Shown here: positions 12,032 to 22,839 of the stretch, one piece after another | How positions within the stretch are numbered: the first letter of the stretch is position 1 | Layout of the letters: each line of letters begins with the position of its first letter | From: Macrotis lagotis | Taxonomy: Eukaryota; Chordata; Mammalia; Peramelemorphia; Peramelidae | Reading direction: 5' to 3' | Length of the DNA: 64,000 nt | Assembly (NCBI RefSeq): GCF_037893015.1 | Contig: NC_133666.1 | Coordinates: 163,047,051-163,111,050, forward strand | Notes under the pieces: model-generated | The model's database searches: none | Seen by the model: only the letters and a program-made list of their open reading frames with translations | Told to the model about the DNA's origin: nothing | Program-made: the position numbers and the translations under genes

Positions 12032-12180
12032 GGGGGCAGCTAGGTTGCAGAGTGGATAGAGCACTGGCCCTGGAGTCAGGAGGACCTGAGTTCTAATCCC
12101 ACCTTGTGCATTTAATAATTACCTAGCTGTGGGACCGTGGGCAAGTCACTTAACCCCATTGCCTTGCAAAAGAAAAAATT
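12032..12180 (+). mobile_element. WSINE1/MAR1-type SINE
   Basis: Plus copy: GGGGGCAGCTAGGTTGCAGAG through 'cctggagtcaggaggacctgag' to 'cattgccttgcaaaagaaaaaa'. Box B is slightly damaged (GAGTTCTAATCCCACC). Confidence 0.93.
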
Positions 12181-12953
12181 TTTTTTAAGTTTCAATAAAA
12201 TAATGTAGGGTGAAACAGACAGAATCAAGAGAATTGCAGTTTACAGAAACAACAATTTTATTCTGAGTAACTGAAATACTAAGTTTTTCTGAGTTTTTGA
12301 ACACCCAATCAACTTTGAAGGACTTAGGAAAGAAAATGCTATCTACCTTTAGAGAAATAACTGATACTATAAAAATATGCATTGTATTCATCCTCCAATC
12401 TGCCAATTGAAGTTAGAAAATAGTGACTCCAAGCCCCTCTTGCTATCAGGGCAGAGTCACAATTCTTATCTTCTTCATCTCTCTGTTTCCTTTATTGCCT
12501 TGATCTCAGAGGGACTGAACACAGTTTCCATCATAGTCTCTGGGTGAGATTTATATTTGCCCACCACATGAATATCATCATTTTCATTAGTGTTGTTATC
12601 AAGTCTATTAGCAACCCTTCTGTCTTCAGGGCATGATATTTAGAAACTAAGAGCTCTGTTTCTAGCTGTTGCATAAGTAGTTTACTTACATTTTCTATGA
12701 CAGGGGAGAAGGGATTCCCAATGTGGTAATATTAAATTATTCAACCATTTCAGATTACAAGCATTTATTATTTGATACTAAGTTTTAGGAATTGCTTGAG
12801 ACAAAGTTCTGAGACAGAGTCACTCAACTGTTAAGTATTAAAGGTAAGATTTTAAGCATATCTTTCTGATTTCCCTTTGCTTCTGTTTCTGTCTTACTAT
12901 ACATCTCTGTCTGTCTATCTGACTTTGTCCCTGCCTGTCTTTCTCCTTTCCTA

Positions 12954-12956
<3 letters not shown>
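12181..12956. other. Unassigned sequence
   Basis: No gene or repeat is recognised. The 73-codon minus frame at 12185-12406 has no identifiable domain. Confidence 0.4.

Positions 12957-13007
<51 letters not shown>
12957..13007. repeat. (TC)n microsatellite
   Basis: About 50 bp of perfect TC. The Arg-Glu repeat frame on the minus strand is a translation of this repeat. Confidence 0.97.
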
Positions 13008-13008
<1 letters not shown>

Positions 13009-13132
13009 ATTGAATATTTTTACTGAATGAGAAAATGAAAGAATTGTTCAACTATGTAATTTAGCCTACTTAATATTTCATTCTAGTCTGATTTATCCCT
13101 CCTTTCTTAGAGGAAAACATTTTGAAAGTAGT

Positions 13133-13135
<3 letters not shown>

Positions 13136-13172
<37 letters not shown>
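13136..13172. repeat. (AT)n microsatellite
   Basis: Perfect AT run. The Ile-Tyr repeat frames on both strands come from it. Confidence 0.96.
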
Positions 13173-13174
<2 letters not shown>

Positions 13175-13887
13175 TAATATTTATAATATGAACTCATATA
13201 TATGTGATATATCATATATACATTTGAATATGTATACACATGTGTGTGAGTGGATTGTAAATATTTTTGTACGTTTGTGTGCATGCATATATACGTACAC
13301 AGATTCTCTCTCTTCCTGAGAAAAGACAATTCTAAACCCAGTGGCAGTACAAAAATCAAGCTGCCTGGCAATGACATAGGGTGTAGTGGGTGACCTTGCC
13401 ATTTTCTCATGACTGATAAAACTTTAAGTGCTTCACAGCACCTATCTTAGTCTCATTCACAGCTACTGGAACATATTGTTTTCATCCACTTATCCTGCTG
13501 GGGAAAGTCTTCATATGCTTGAGGTAAACATCCCTCCTAAGTTACCGGCAGGTTTCAGGTCTATTGGCAACCCTCAACCTGATTTAACATATCCACTGAT
13601 TTATCAAAGTGTGGCCACTATGGATGCTATGGCTTATTAGAACCACAAATGACTGTTGGATGAATGAGATAAATATCAAAAGTGTAAGAGCAACACTGAA
13701 AAAACACTCACAACAAATGTGCTAGTTTTCCTTTAGTTAAGTTACTTATGGAACTATGAGTCTATCAGCATAAAGAAAATTTCCCACTCCCAAGATATAT
13801 ACTTATCCCAACAAAGAACAAGTCTATATGTGAGAAAGAGATGGGATTGAATTTGTGAGTTCTGGAATCCTAGTCCATTCATTCTGA
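13173..13887. other. Unassigned sequence left of L1 copy A
   Basis: The first part has TATATG/TGTGTG-type low complexity (13190-13310). The rest carries no recognised feature. Confidence 0.4.
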
Positions 13888-14059
13888 TTTTTACAATTTT
13901 TTCCCCTAATCTTACTTCCATCCGTGCACCCCCCCCCCCACAGAAGGCAATTTGCTAGTCTTTACATGGTTTCCATGGTATACAGTGATCCAAATTGAAT
14001 GTGATGAGAGAGAAATCACATTCTTAAGGAAGGAAATACAAAGCATAAGAGAGAGCAAG

Positions 14060-16870
14060 AATAGACAATAAGGGCTACCTTCTTTTGTACTTTTATTTAT
14101 TGAATCCCTGGAAATTTTTGACTTTTTATTTCTCCGTATGAATTTACTTACAACTTTTTCTAACTCATTAAAGTAATTTTTTGGAATTTTTATTGGTAGG
14201 ACACTGAACAGGTAGTTTAGTTTTGGTAGAATTGTCATTTTTATTATATTAGCTTGACCTATCCATAGGCAGTTGATGTTTGCCCAGTTATTTAAATCTG
14301 ATTCAATTTGTGTGAGAAATGTTTTGTAATTGTTTTCAAAAATTTTCTGAGTCTGCCTTGGCAAATAGACTCCCAGGTATTTTATATTGTCTGAGGTTAA
14401 TTTGAATGGGATTTCTCTTTCTAGCTCTTCCTGCTGTATCTTGCTAGTCATAAATAGAAAAGTTGAGGATTTATGAGGGTTTATTTTTATATCCTGCAGC
14501 TTTACTAAAATTGCTTATTAGTCCCAGTAGTATTTTTGAATGATTTCTTGGGGTTCTCTAGGTATAACATCATGTCATATGCAAAGGGTGAGAGTTTTGT
14601 CTCTTCCTTCCCAATTCTAATTCCTTCAATTTCTTTTAAGTCTTTATCTAATTCCTGAAGCTAACATTTCTAATATGATATTGAATAGTAGTGGTGATAA
14701 TGGGCATCTGTGCTTCACCACCGATCTTATTGGGAATGCCTCTAGCCTCTCCTCATTGAATATAATACTTGCTGATGGTTTCAGATATATACTGCTTATT
14801 ATTCTCAGGAACAGTCCATGTATTCCAACACTTTCTAGTGTTTTTAGTAGGAATGGATGCTGTATTTTGTCAAAAGTTTTTTAAGCATCAATTGAAATAA
14901 TCATATAATTTCTGAAAGGTTTGTTGTTGATATAATTAATTAAATGAACAGTTTTCCTAATATTGAACCAACCATGCATTCCTTGGATAAATACTACTTG
15001 GTCAAAATGTATTATTCTAATGATAACTTGCTGTATACATTTTGCTAAGATTTTATTTAAGTTTTTGTATCTATATTCATCAGGGAGGAATAATTGATAT
15101 TTTCTTCAGAAAATTCTACAGATAATTTTCTTTTTCTGTTTTAACTCTCCCTGCTTTAGGTATTAGCATCAAATTGATGTCATAGAAGGAGTCAGGCAGA
15201 GTTCTGTCTTCACCTATTTTTCCAAAGAGTTTATATAGAAGCAGAACCAATGGTTCCTTAAATGTTTGGTGGAATGTACTTGTGAAACATCAAACCCTGG
15301 AGATTTTTACTTAGGGAGTTCAATGATGGCTTGTTGAATTTCTTTTTCTGAGATAGGGTTGTTTAGGTATTTAATTTTCTCTTCACTTAACCTGGGCAAC
15401 TTATATTTTTGTAAACATTCATCTATTTCACTTAGATTGTCAAATTTTTTGGTGTAGAGTTGGGCAAAATAGTTCCAAATTATTACTTTAATTTCCTCCT
15501 TATTGGTGATGAATTCACCTTTTTCATTTATGATACTGGTAATTTGGTTTTCTTCTTTCTTTTTCTTAATTAAATTGATCAGAGTTTTATCAATTCTATT
15601 TGTTTTTTCCATAAAAGCAACTCTTGGTTTTATTTATTTATTTGTTTGTTTGTTTATTTATTTATTTTTAGGTTTTTTGCAAGACAATGTGGTTAGTGGC
15701 TTGCCCAAGGCCACACAGCTAAGAAATTATTAAGTGTCTGAGGCTGGATTTCAACTCAGTACTCCTGACTCCAGGGCTGGTTTTCTATCCACTGTGCCAC
15801 ATAGCTACCCTGGCTTTATTTATTTATTCAATAGTTTTTTGATTTCTATGTTATTAATTTCTCCTTTAATTTCTAGAATTTCTAATTTAGTGTTTAATTG
15901 GGGGCTTTTAATTTATTCTTTCTCTAATTTTTAGTTGAATATTTAGTTCATTGATTTCCTCTTTCTTTAATTTATTTATATAAGCATTTAAAGATATAAT
16001 AAATACCCTGAAAGCCATTTTGATTGAATCCCATATGTTTAGGTATGTTGCTTCATTATTGTCATTATCTAGGATAAATTAATTAATTCTTTCTATAAAT
16101 TGTTGTTTGATCCACTCATTCTTTAAAATGAGGTTATTCAGTTTCCAATTACTTCTGGGCCAAATATTGCATATCATTTTTACTGCATTGTGATCTGAGA
16201 AAGATTTATTTACTATTTCTGCCTTTCTGCAGTTGTTTATTAGATTTTTATGCCCTAGTACATGGTCAATTTTTGCATAAATGCCATTTACTGCAGAGAC
16301 AAAGGTATATTCCTTTCTATCCCCATTCAATTTCCTCCATAAGTCTATCATATCTAGTTTTTCTAACAATCTATTTACCACATTGACTTCTTTCTTGTTT
16401 ATTTTATGATTCGATTTATCTAAATCTGAGAGCAGGAGGTTGAGGTCTCCCACTGGTAGAGTTTTGCTGTCTATGTCTACCTGTAGTTCTTTCAACTTCT
16501 CTAACTATTTGCATACCATCCCATTGGGTGTATACATATTCAGTATTGAAATCACTTTATTGTCTATGGTACCTTTTAGGAGGATATAGGCTCCTTCCTT
16601 ATCTCTTGGTGCTATTTATTTTTGCAGCTGCACTTTGTGAGATAAGGATTGCTACCCCTGCTTTTTTTCACTTCAGCTAAAGCAAAATGTATTTTGCTCC
16701 AACCTTTTACCTTTACTCTATATGTATCTCTCTGCTTCAAATGAGTTTCTTGTAAGCAGCATATTGTAGGGTTCTGGTTTTTAATCCACTCTGCTATTCG
16801 CTTACATTTTAAGGGAGAGTTCATCCCATTCACATTCAAAATTATAATTACTAACTCTTTATTGCCTTCC
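14060..16870 (-). pseudogene. L1 ORF2 (endonuclease/reverse transcriptase) pseudogene, copy A
   Basis: The L1 ORF2 protein combines an APE-type endonuclease and a reverse transcriptase that together carry out target-primed insertion. Here it is broken. The endonuclease start (16870-16612) reads NVNGMNSPLKCKRIAEWIK, and CCLQETHLK follows. The frame at 16495-16079 contains DLWRKLNGDRKEYTFVSAV and the endonuclease SDHNAV motif. The RT entry region (15612-15307) has [14 protein letters not shown] and ends ELPK. The 14451-13912 frame holds the segment downstream of the RT core (IPFKLTSDNIKYLGVYLPRQ). The C-terminal third is deleted, and a SINE splits the gene at about 15630-15815. Confidence 0.85.
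15628..15815 (-). mobile_element. WSINE1/MAR1-type SINE inside L1 copy A, with (TTTA/TTTG)n tail
   Basis: The SINE body (about 15668-15815) ends with the inverted head CCACATAGCTACCC. Its tail is a (TTTA)n(TTTG)n tract at 15628-15667 instead of plain poly-T. L1 ORF2 sequence resumes on both sides with a repeated GGTTTTATTTATTTATT / GGCTTTATTTATTTATT, consistent with a target-site duplication. Confidence 0.9.
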
Positions 16871-17649
16871 ATGCTATCCTCCTTCTGTTTGTATTTTTCC
16901 CTTTTTTCCAACATGATCTGTATTCATCAGTATTTTGTTTCTGAATACCACCCCCTTCAGTGTGTTTGCCTTCCTATATCCACCCCCTCCCCTTTATTTC
17001 CCCTTTCCTTTTTTCCGTTTTCCCTTCCCTTCTTTCTGTTAGTTCCCCTGTTTCCCCCTCCCTGTCTCCATTACCCCCTCCCCTTTCCACCTTTTAATAC
17101 TAGAAAGGCAAGATTTTTTTTTAGTTAACTGAGTGTGTGTGTGTGTGTGGGTAAGTTAAATTTAAGCCAAGTCTGATGAGAAGAAGATTCAGGTGTTTCC
17201 CATCTCCTCTCTTGTTCCCCTCTATTACCATAGGTCTTTTGTACCTCTTAATGTAATGAGATTTACCCCATTCAATACCCTCCCTCCTCCCATCTCCTTC
17301 CTGTCCCCTTTTTTAAGGAGGAAGTGTTTTTAAATAATTCTGAGTCATAGAGAATTCTGAGTATCCATCACTTCTAGCTAAGTATATTCTATCTAATAGA
17401 ATTACAATTCTTGAGAGTTATTAGAGTCTTTCTCCCAAGTAGGGTTATAGCCAGTTTCATCCACTTGAATAGCAGTCTCAAGATAAGTCATGAGTGTCCA
17501 TCACTTCTGGTCAGGTATATTCTCTCTCTCAGAGTTACAATTCTCAAGAGTTATGAAAATATTTTCCCATGCTGGGATATAGCCAGTATCTTCTTATTGG
17601 ATAGCAGTTTCTTTTTTTGTTACACACCCACCCTTTTTTAACCTTTTCA

Positions 17650-18709
17650 TGTGTCTCTTGAGCCTCCTGTTTGATGTCCAAATTTTCTATTCAGCTCTGA
17701 TCTTTTCATCGGAAATTTTTGGATTATTTCCATTTCATTAAATGGCCATCTTTCCCCCCCCGAAAAAGAAGGCTCAGCTTTGCCAGAAATGGATTCTTGG
17801 CTTCATTGCAAGCTCCCTTGCTCTTTGGAATATCTCAGTCAAGGCCCTTTGATCCCTTAATGTTGATGGAGACAGTCCTGTGTAATCCTTACTGTGGTTC
17901 CTTCATATTTAAATTGTTTCTTTCTGGCTCCTTGCAGGATTTTCTTTCTTCTGATAGTTCTGGAATTTGGCTACAACATTCCTTGGTGTTTTCATTTTAG
18001 GATCTCTTTCCAGAGGGTATCTATGCATTCTTTGAATAACTATTTTGCCCTCTGTTTCCATGATATTAGGGCAATTTTCCATCACTAAATCCTGTAATAT
18101 TAAATCCAGCCATTTTTTTTCCTCTTCAATGCTTTTTCAAGAAGACCAATAATTCTCAAGTTGCCCCTCCTCCATCTGTTCTCAAGGTCAGTGGTTTTGC
18201 TAATGAGGTATTTTACATTTTCTTCTATTTTTTTCTATTTTTTGGTTTTGTTTAATAGCCTCTTGCTGTCTTTAGGAAGTCATTAGTTTCTGCAGACTCC
18301 ATTTTTTTAGAGAGGAGTTTTCTTCATTTACCTTTTGCAACTCCTTTTCCAATTGATCAATTATATTTTTGAAAGGGCTTTCCATTTGACCACTTGAGGA
18401 TTTGAGAGAATTATATCCTTTTTGCATTTGCCCGCTTGAAGATCTGAGAAAATTATTCTCATTTGTATTTGTCTAATTGTACTTTCCAGTGATTTGTTTT
18501 CTTGTTGCAAGGTGTTAAAGTTCTCTTGGCTTTCTTTTGCCAAATTTTTCCAATTGATTTTTAAACTCCTTCCTTATTTCTTCAAGGAAATCTTTCTGTG
18601 CTGGAGACCAGTTCATATTTTCCTCAGTGGTTCTAAGTCTCTCTGAGTTAGGTTCTTTTCCTTCCAAGAATTTTTCTATGGATACACCTTTACGCTGTCC
18701 TTTCTTCAT
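17650..18709 (-). pseudogene. L1 ORF1 (RNA-binding chaperone) pseudogene, copy A
   Basis: The start codon at 18709 opens a frame reading MKKGQRKGVSIEKFL, the same N-terminus as the L1 at 50917. A basic/acidic coiled-coil region follows (18709-18361, Glu/Lys/Gln-rich). The RNA-recognition and C-terminal parts lie downstream toward 17650 in broken frames. ORF1 proteins trimerise through the coiled coil and coat L1 RNA. This copy is interrupted by at least two frameshifts and cannot give a full protein. Confidence 0.8.
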
Positions 18710-19540
18710 TTTGCTAAGACCTTGAGTTGGGGAGGAGCTGGTTCACAGAGGTTTGCTATTGGGATTCCTAGATCCTTTATTCATTATATGTAATATCTCC
18801 AGCTGACCAGTAGGAGTTGCTAGAGGATTTGCTCACTGAGTGTAATTTCTCCAGCTGTCCAGTAGGGAGTGCTGGTTGCTTTCTGTAGAGTGTCTGTCAC
18901 CTTGATTGGGGCCCTCTTCCTTGGTCTGGAGGGAGTGATTGAAGCTATTAAATACTTTTTTCTTCAATCTGTGGTGGACTATACCCTGTGGTGGGGTCAT
19001 CACTCTCCCTATTGTCAGCTCAGATGGCTAACTGCTGCTCACACACCTGTGCCTGGGGCAGAAGGTCTGTAATTGTGTTTGTTCTGGGAAGAGGCTTCAT
19101 CTGAAATGGAGGCATGGACTCAGAGTTCCTCCAGACCAGAGGAGCCTAGGGATGATGTGCGCAACTCTTCTGTACCTGAACTGTCACCCCAATCCTTCCT
19201 CAGACTCCTGAGGGTCAGTGACAACACTAATGTCTCGGCTCCCCAGTTAACCCAAGCCTCTGTGCTATAACAGGCTCTAACCCCACAGCTGATCAAGCAG
19301 GTCTGGTTCTTGGGCCCTCAGGTTCCCTGGCTCCAATCCTGCCACTAATCAGTCTGATCTGCAGCTGATCTGCCCTCCATATGACTGAGCAAACCAAATC
19401 CTGAGGTAGATGTTCTTTCTCCTGGCCTTTCCTTCTGGGTTTTGTTGGTCAGATTTCTGTTAAGAAATTTGTCTCATATCATATATGGGGAAAGATCAGG
19501 AGATTTTAGGTCTGTGCCTGTCTTCTTCCCACTATCTTAT
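18710..19540 (-). mobile_element. L1 copy A 5' UTR
   Basis: This region is relatively rich in G and C and matches, in antisense, the 5' UTR of the complete L1 at 50134-50916 (for example antisense of the stretch with 'accagccccacccaactcaagg' just upstream of the ORF1 start). Short frames here are non-coding. Confidence 0.75.
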
Positions 19541-20650
19541 CTGTCCCTCCCTCATTCATTCTTAAAGGATAAGGTAACCCTTGAATTAGTAAGTTATGAC
19601 TATAGAAGCTATTGGGCTATAAAAGTATTCTGTCTTATAACAAACAGTTTAATTGCTCTTGAAGACTACCTGCAGTCAATTTTGAAAAAATGTCCTTTAA
19701 TGGCTTAATAGTCCTTTTTTAACACTGATGAAGAAAATAGACAATTCCTTGTAACCTTATTTTTGATAGTTTTGTGTTTCATGTTATTCTTAACAAAGTC
19801 TGTCAAGTTCTCAAAGATGATTTATTATCACTCTTTACAGAAACAGAACATCAGTAATTTATTATGATTAGTTAGCTTTTCTGTAGATTAAATACTTTTT
19901 AAGATAAACTGAAAGAAAGGACAGAGATTAGCATGTGAAAGCTAAATGAAAGAGAAGTGCGTTTTAAGCACCAATTCTAATAGGGGAAATTTACTTATTA
20001 CTAAAATTCTAAAGCGATTAGTATTTTTTAAAGTTTATGTTTAAATGTTCAGATAGCCATTATTTTAAATTTCATTAGTTGGGGCACAAATTATGACTTA
20101 AAATCTTTTGACTTTGGGTTGGGTATGAAGATAGGCTGGAGCTACTCTTCAGTAGACTAAGGAGAGATATTAGGGAACTGGAAAAATCATCTTTGAGAAG
20201 GCAGGGATAGAAAAGAGTTCTTATATCATTCATTAACAGCAACAATATCTTTCAACAGTCTCCACATAAAAGTGTTTTATTTTTCCTTCAGAATTTCACA
20301 AATCACTTCTGTAGGAGTCTTTCTCCATCACAGGGTTCAAAGACATGTTTCTTTTAGAGGGACCTGGTCATTATAGGCAGATACAGATGTGTGCTATCTT
20401 TGTTCTTTATGAGAGTAAAATATTGGCTCCCCAAATCAAAAGACTTACTGAGGTTGTGAAATCTAGCCTTTTACTAAGCTGACTTGTGATTATGCTTAGA
20501 TTTTCATTAGACCTTCACTATGTGATCAGGATAGAGTATTAAAACTTGCTTTTATCATCTATGTATTATTTTTAAGAATATGACTGTTTATTCCAAGAGG
20601 AAGTAGAGTGTGCATTACTTTATTTTTTGCTATTTCCTTCCTTCCTTCTG
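19541..20650. other. Unassigned unique sequence
   Basis: I recognise no gene or repeat family in this interval. Confidence 0.4.
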
Positions 20651-20775
20651 TTCTTCTTCTTCTTCTTCTTCTTCTTCTTCTTCTTTCTTCTCTCTCTCTC
20701 TGTCTGTGTCTCTTTCTGTGTCTCTGTCTCCATCTCTGTCTCTCTGTCTCTGTCTCTGTCTCTCTCTTGGTTTCT
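20651..20775. repeat. (TTC)n and (TC/TCTG)n microsatellite
   Basis: About 40 bp of TTC is followed by about 80 bp of imperfect TCTCTG. The Ser/Phe/Leu-rich frame here is repeat translation. Confidence 0.95.
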
Positions 20776-20919
20776 CTTATGTGATGAATAAGATAATTCG
20801 CTAATTAATTAATTGAATGACAGTTTTATTTAACCCTTGCTAAAAGAGGAAGAAACTAAGGTCTAGAGAACCTAATTTCCATATCCCAAAGTCATTAATC
20901 TCTTTAATGAAATATTGAG

Positions 20920-21295
20920 TAATATTTATATATATATATTCATATTTTATTAATATTTATTTATAAATATATACTTATTTAAATATATTTATATTTATTT
21001 TATATATACATAAATACGACATATATGTATGTACATATTATATATGTATGTATATATACAACATATATGTGTGAATACACATACGTATACAAGATATATT
21101 TGTATATGTAATTATATAATTCATATATATTTACTATTCACATATGTACATAGACACACCTACATATATGCATAGGCATATCTAGATATGTGCAGTCATA
21201 TACATACATAAAATGCATGTTCACAATAGATATATATTTTATATATGTGTGGGGTATGTGTGAAGCTGCATATGCATACAAGCATGTACATACAA
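20920..21295. repeat. AT-rich low-complexity tract (TATA/ACATAT)
   Basis: Irregular TATATA, ATTTATA and ACATATATG units without clean periodicity. Confidence 0.8.
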
Positions 21296-22302
21296 TTATT
21301 TTTGGTTTTCCCATTTAGCAACCCAATTAGTAATTGCTTCCTCTCCCCCAGTTCTTTTATAAAAAAGAAAAACAGTTAAGGAAACATTTTACACTACAAT
21401 GATTTCTGAAAATGTATATAAAATAACACTCTGAAAGATCCCCAACTTTTGACCATGAAGATAATGATTAATTACATTAATTGTTCTTTAGAATTTTCAT
21501 TTACTTTTCAATTATTTGAAGTTCAATTTCTTTTTTACTGATCTTTCAATTTTAAATGTTGAAATAAATCTGAATTTCTTATTTTGCTTCTGCTTATTTC
21601 ATTCTGAAATTATTTGTACAAATTTTCCTAGGATTCTTAATTTTTTTATATCAAACTTTTTAAAGTACCATAACTTTCATTATATTTATATATCATGAAT
21701 ATACATTTTTTGTCATTGTCCAATTCTCAGGAAATCATTTTGTATCTATTGCTTTGCTCCTACAAATTATTTTGACTATTGAGTTGTATATTAGGCCTTT
21801 GTTTCTGCTACATTCTTGCAATGTATTGCACAAAGTAAAATGTCTGTGACAAAGGTTATAAATAGTTCAATCACTTTTCTTGCTGTGAGAAATGATTATT
21901 AATAACAAATATCTTGGGGAGATTCAGAGTTCTACCTCCCTACTCCTACCTTCTTCCAAAGTTCTGACATTCAGTCCAGCTTTTCTTAAAGAACATTATT
22001 AATAATTAGATTGAAAGGAATTTAATCTATATTAGGGAAGTCTAGTTTGTTTTTCAGTCCTGGGTGGAGTACAAATCTTTGAATTTATAGGCTAAAGCTA
22101 TGGATGGTTTGGTATTTAGATACCTATATCTTTCCTTTATCTCCATACTCTTCATTTTTATTGTAACCCAACTCCAATCATATTGATCAATTCAATTTGA
22201 TTGCTGTTTGATGAACTACCAACTGTTTTAAAGGATATATAAACTATGAGTCTGCTGCTAGGATAGACTGGTCTAAGAGAATCAACCAAATGGCCATCCT
22301 TT
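21296..22302. other. Unassigned AT-rich sequence
   Basis: No gene is seen. Sequence near 21510-21830 (long T-rich with ATTATTTTGACTATTG) could be very old L1 antisense, but I cannot support this. Confidence 0.35.
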
Positions 22303-22350
22303 TATTATTATAATAAATAATAAAATAAATAATAAATAATAATAAAATTA
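22303..22350. repeat. (ATAA)n low-complexity repeat
   Basis: Imperfect ATAATAAAT repeats. Confidence 0.85.
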
Positions 22351-22574
22351 TTAAGGCACCAAGAAACTATGTCTCTTGAAACTTTTTCAAATGTTATCTT
22401 GTAAATTCCAAATTGATACTGAAATTGAATCAAACTACACATTAATCAACAAAGTGACACTATCCCAGACTTCTATGGTACCCTCAACATTAATTTTTCT
22501 CCTTTGTTCATCTTTGACACTTTGTTACACATTTTGGGAAACCACAGAGTAGCTTTACATTCAAATAGTTATTT

Positions 22575-22800
22575 GTATTTTGTATTTAAAATATTTTTAG
22601 TTTATTTTTTTCATCCATATGCATGTATTTTTAAGTTTTACAAAATTTCCTTCCACCATTCCCATCAGAGAATAGTCAGGTTAGCATTGTATATACATAT
22701 TTTTGATAAACATGTTTAAAGATTTTCATTTGCAATATAAGGAATTAGGATTAAGGGACAGAGATATGTAAGAGAGAATTTTTATTCAGAAGGGTTGTAT
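22575..22800 (-). mobile_element. L1 3' UTR fragment (first of two adjacent)
   Basis: It begins TTTTTTTCATCCATATGCATG, continues with ACAAAATTTCCTTCCACC, and ends in a stretch with GGAATTAGGATTAAGGGACAG. The same order of blocks recurs immediately downstream at 22855-23040 and again at 25820-25900 and 31100-31150, in the same orientation. Confidence 0.7.
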
Positions 22801-22839
22801 TGTTTTTATTTATTTATTTATTTGTTTGTTTCTTTGTTT

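Larger units (their letters stand above)
13888..19540 (-). mobile_element. LINE-1 copy A: nearly full-length, internally deleted
   Basis: A minus-strand L1 runs from its 5' end near 19540 (antisense of a start like ...gtgggaagaagacaggcac...) through 5' UTR, ORF1 and ORF2 to a 3' end near 13888 (TTTTTACAATTTTTTCCCC). It is collinear with the complete copy at 50134-56893. The distal part of ORF2 is missing: near 14070 the 3' UTR joins directly to the ORF2 region containing NKKSKISR. A SINE has inserted in ORF2 at about 15630-15815. Stops and frameshifts make it inactive. It shares subfamily-specific sequence with copy B (25976-31072). Confidence 0.9.

Noticed and set aside
12824..13051. Arg-Glu repeat protein
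   Set aside because: Translation of a (TC)n microsatellite.
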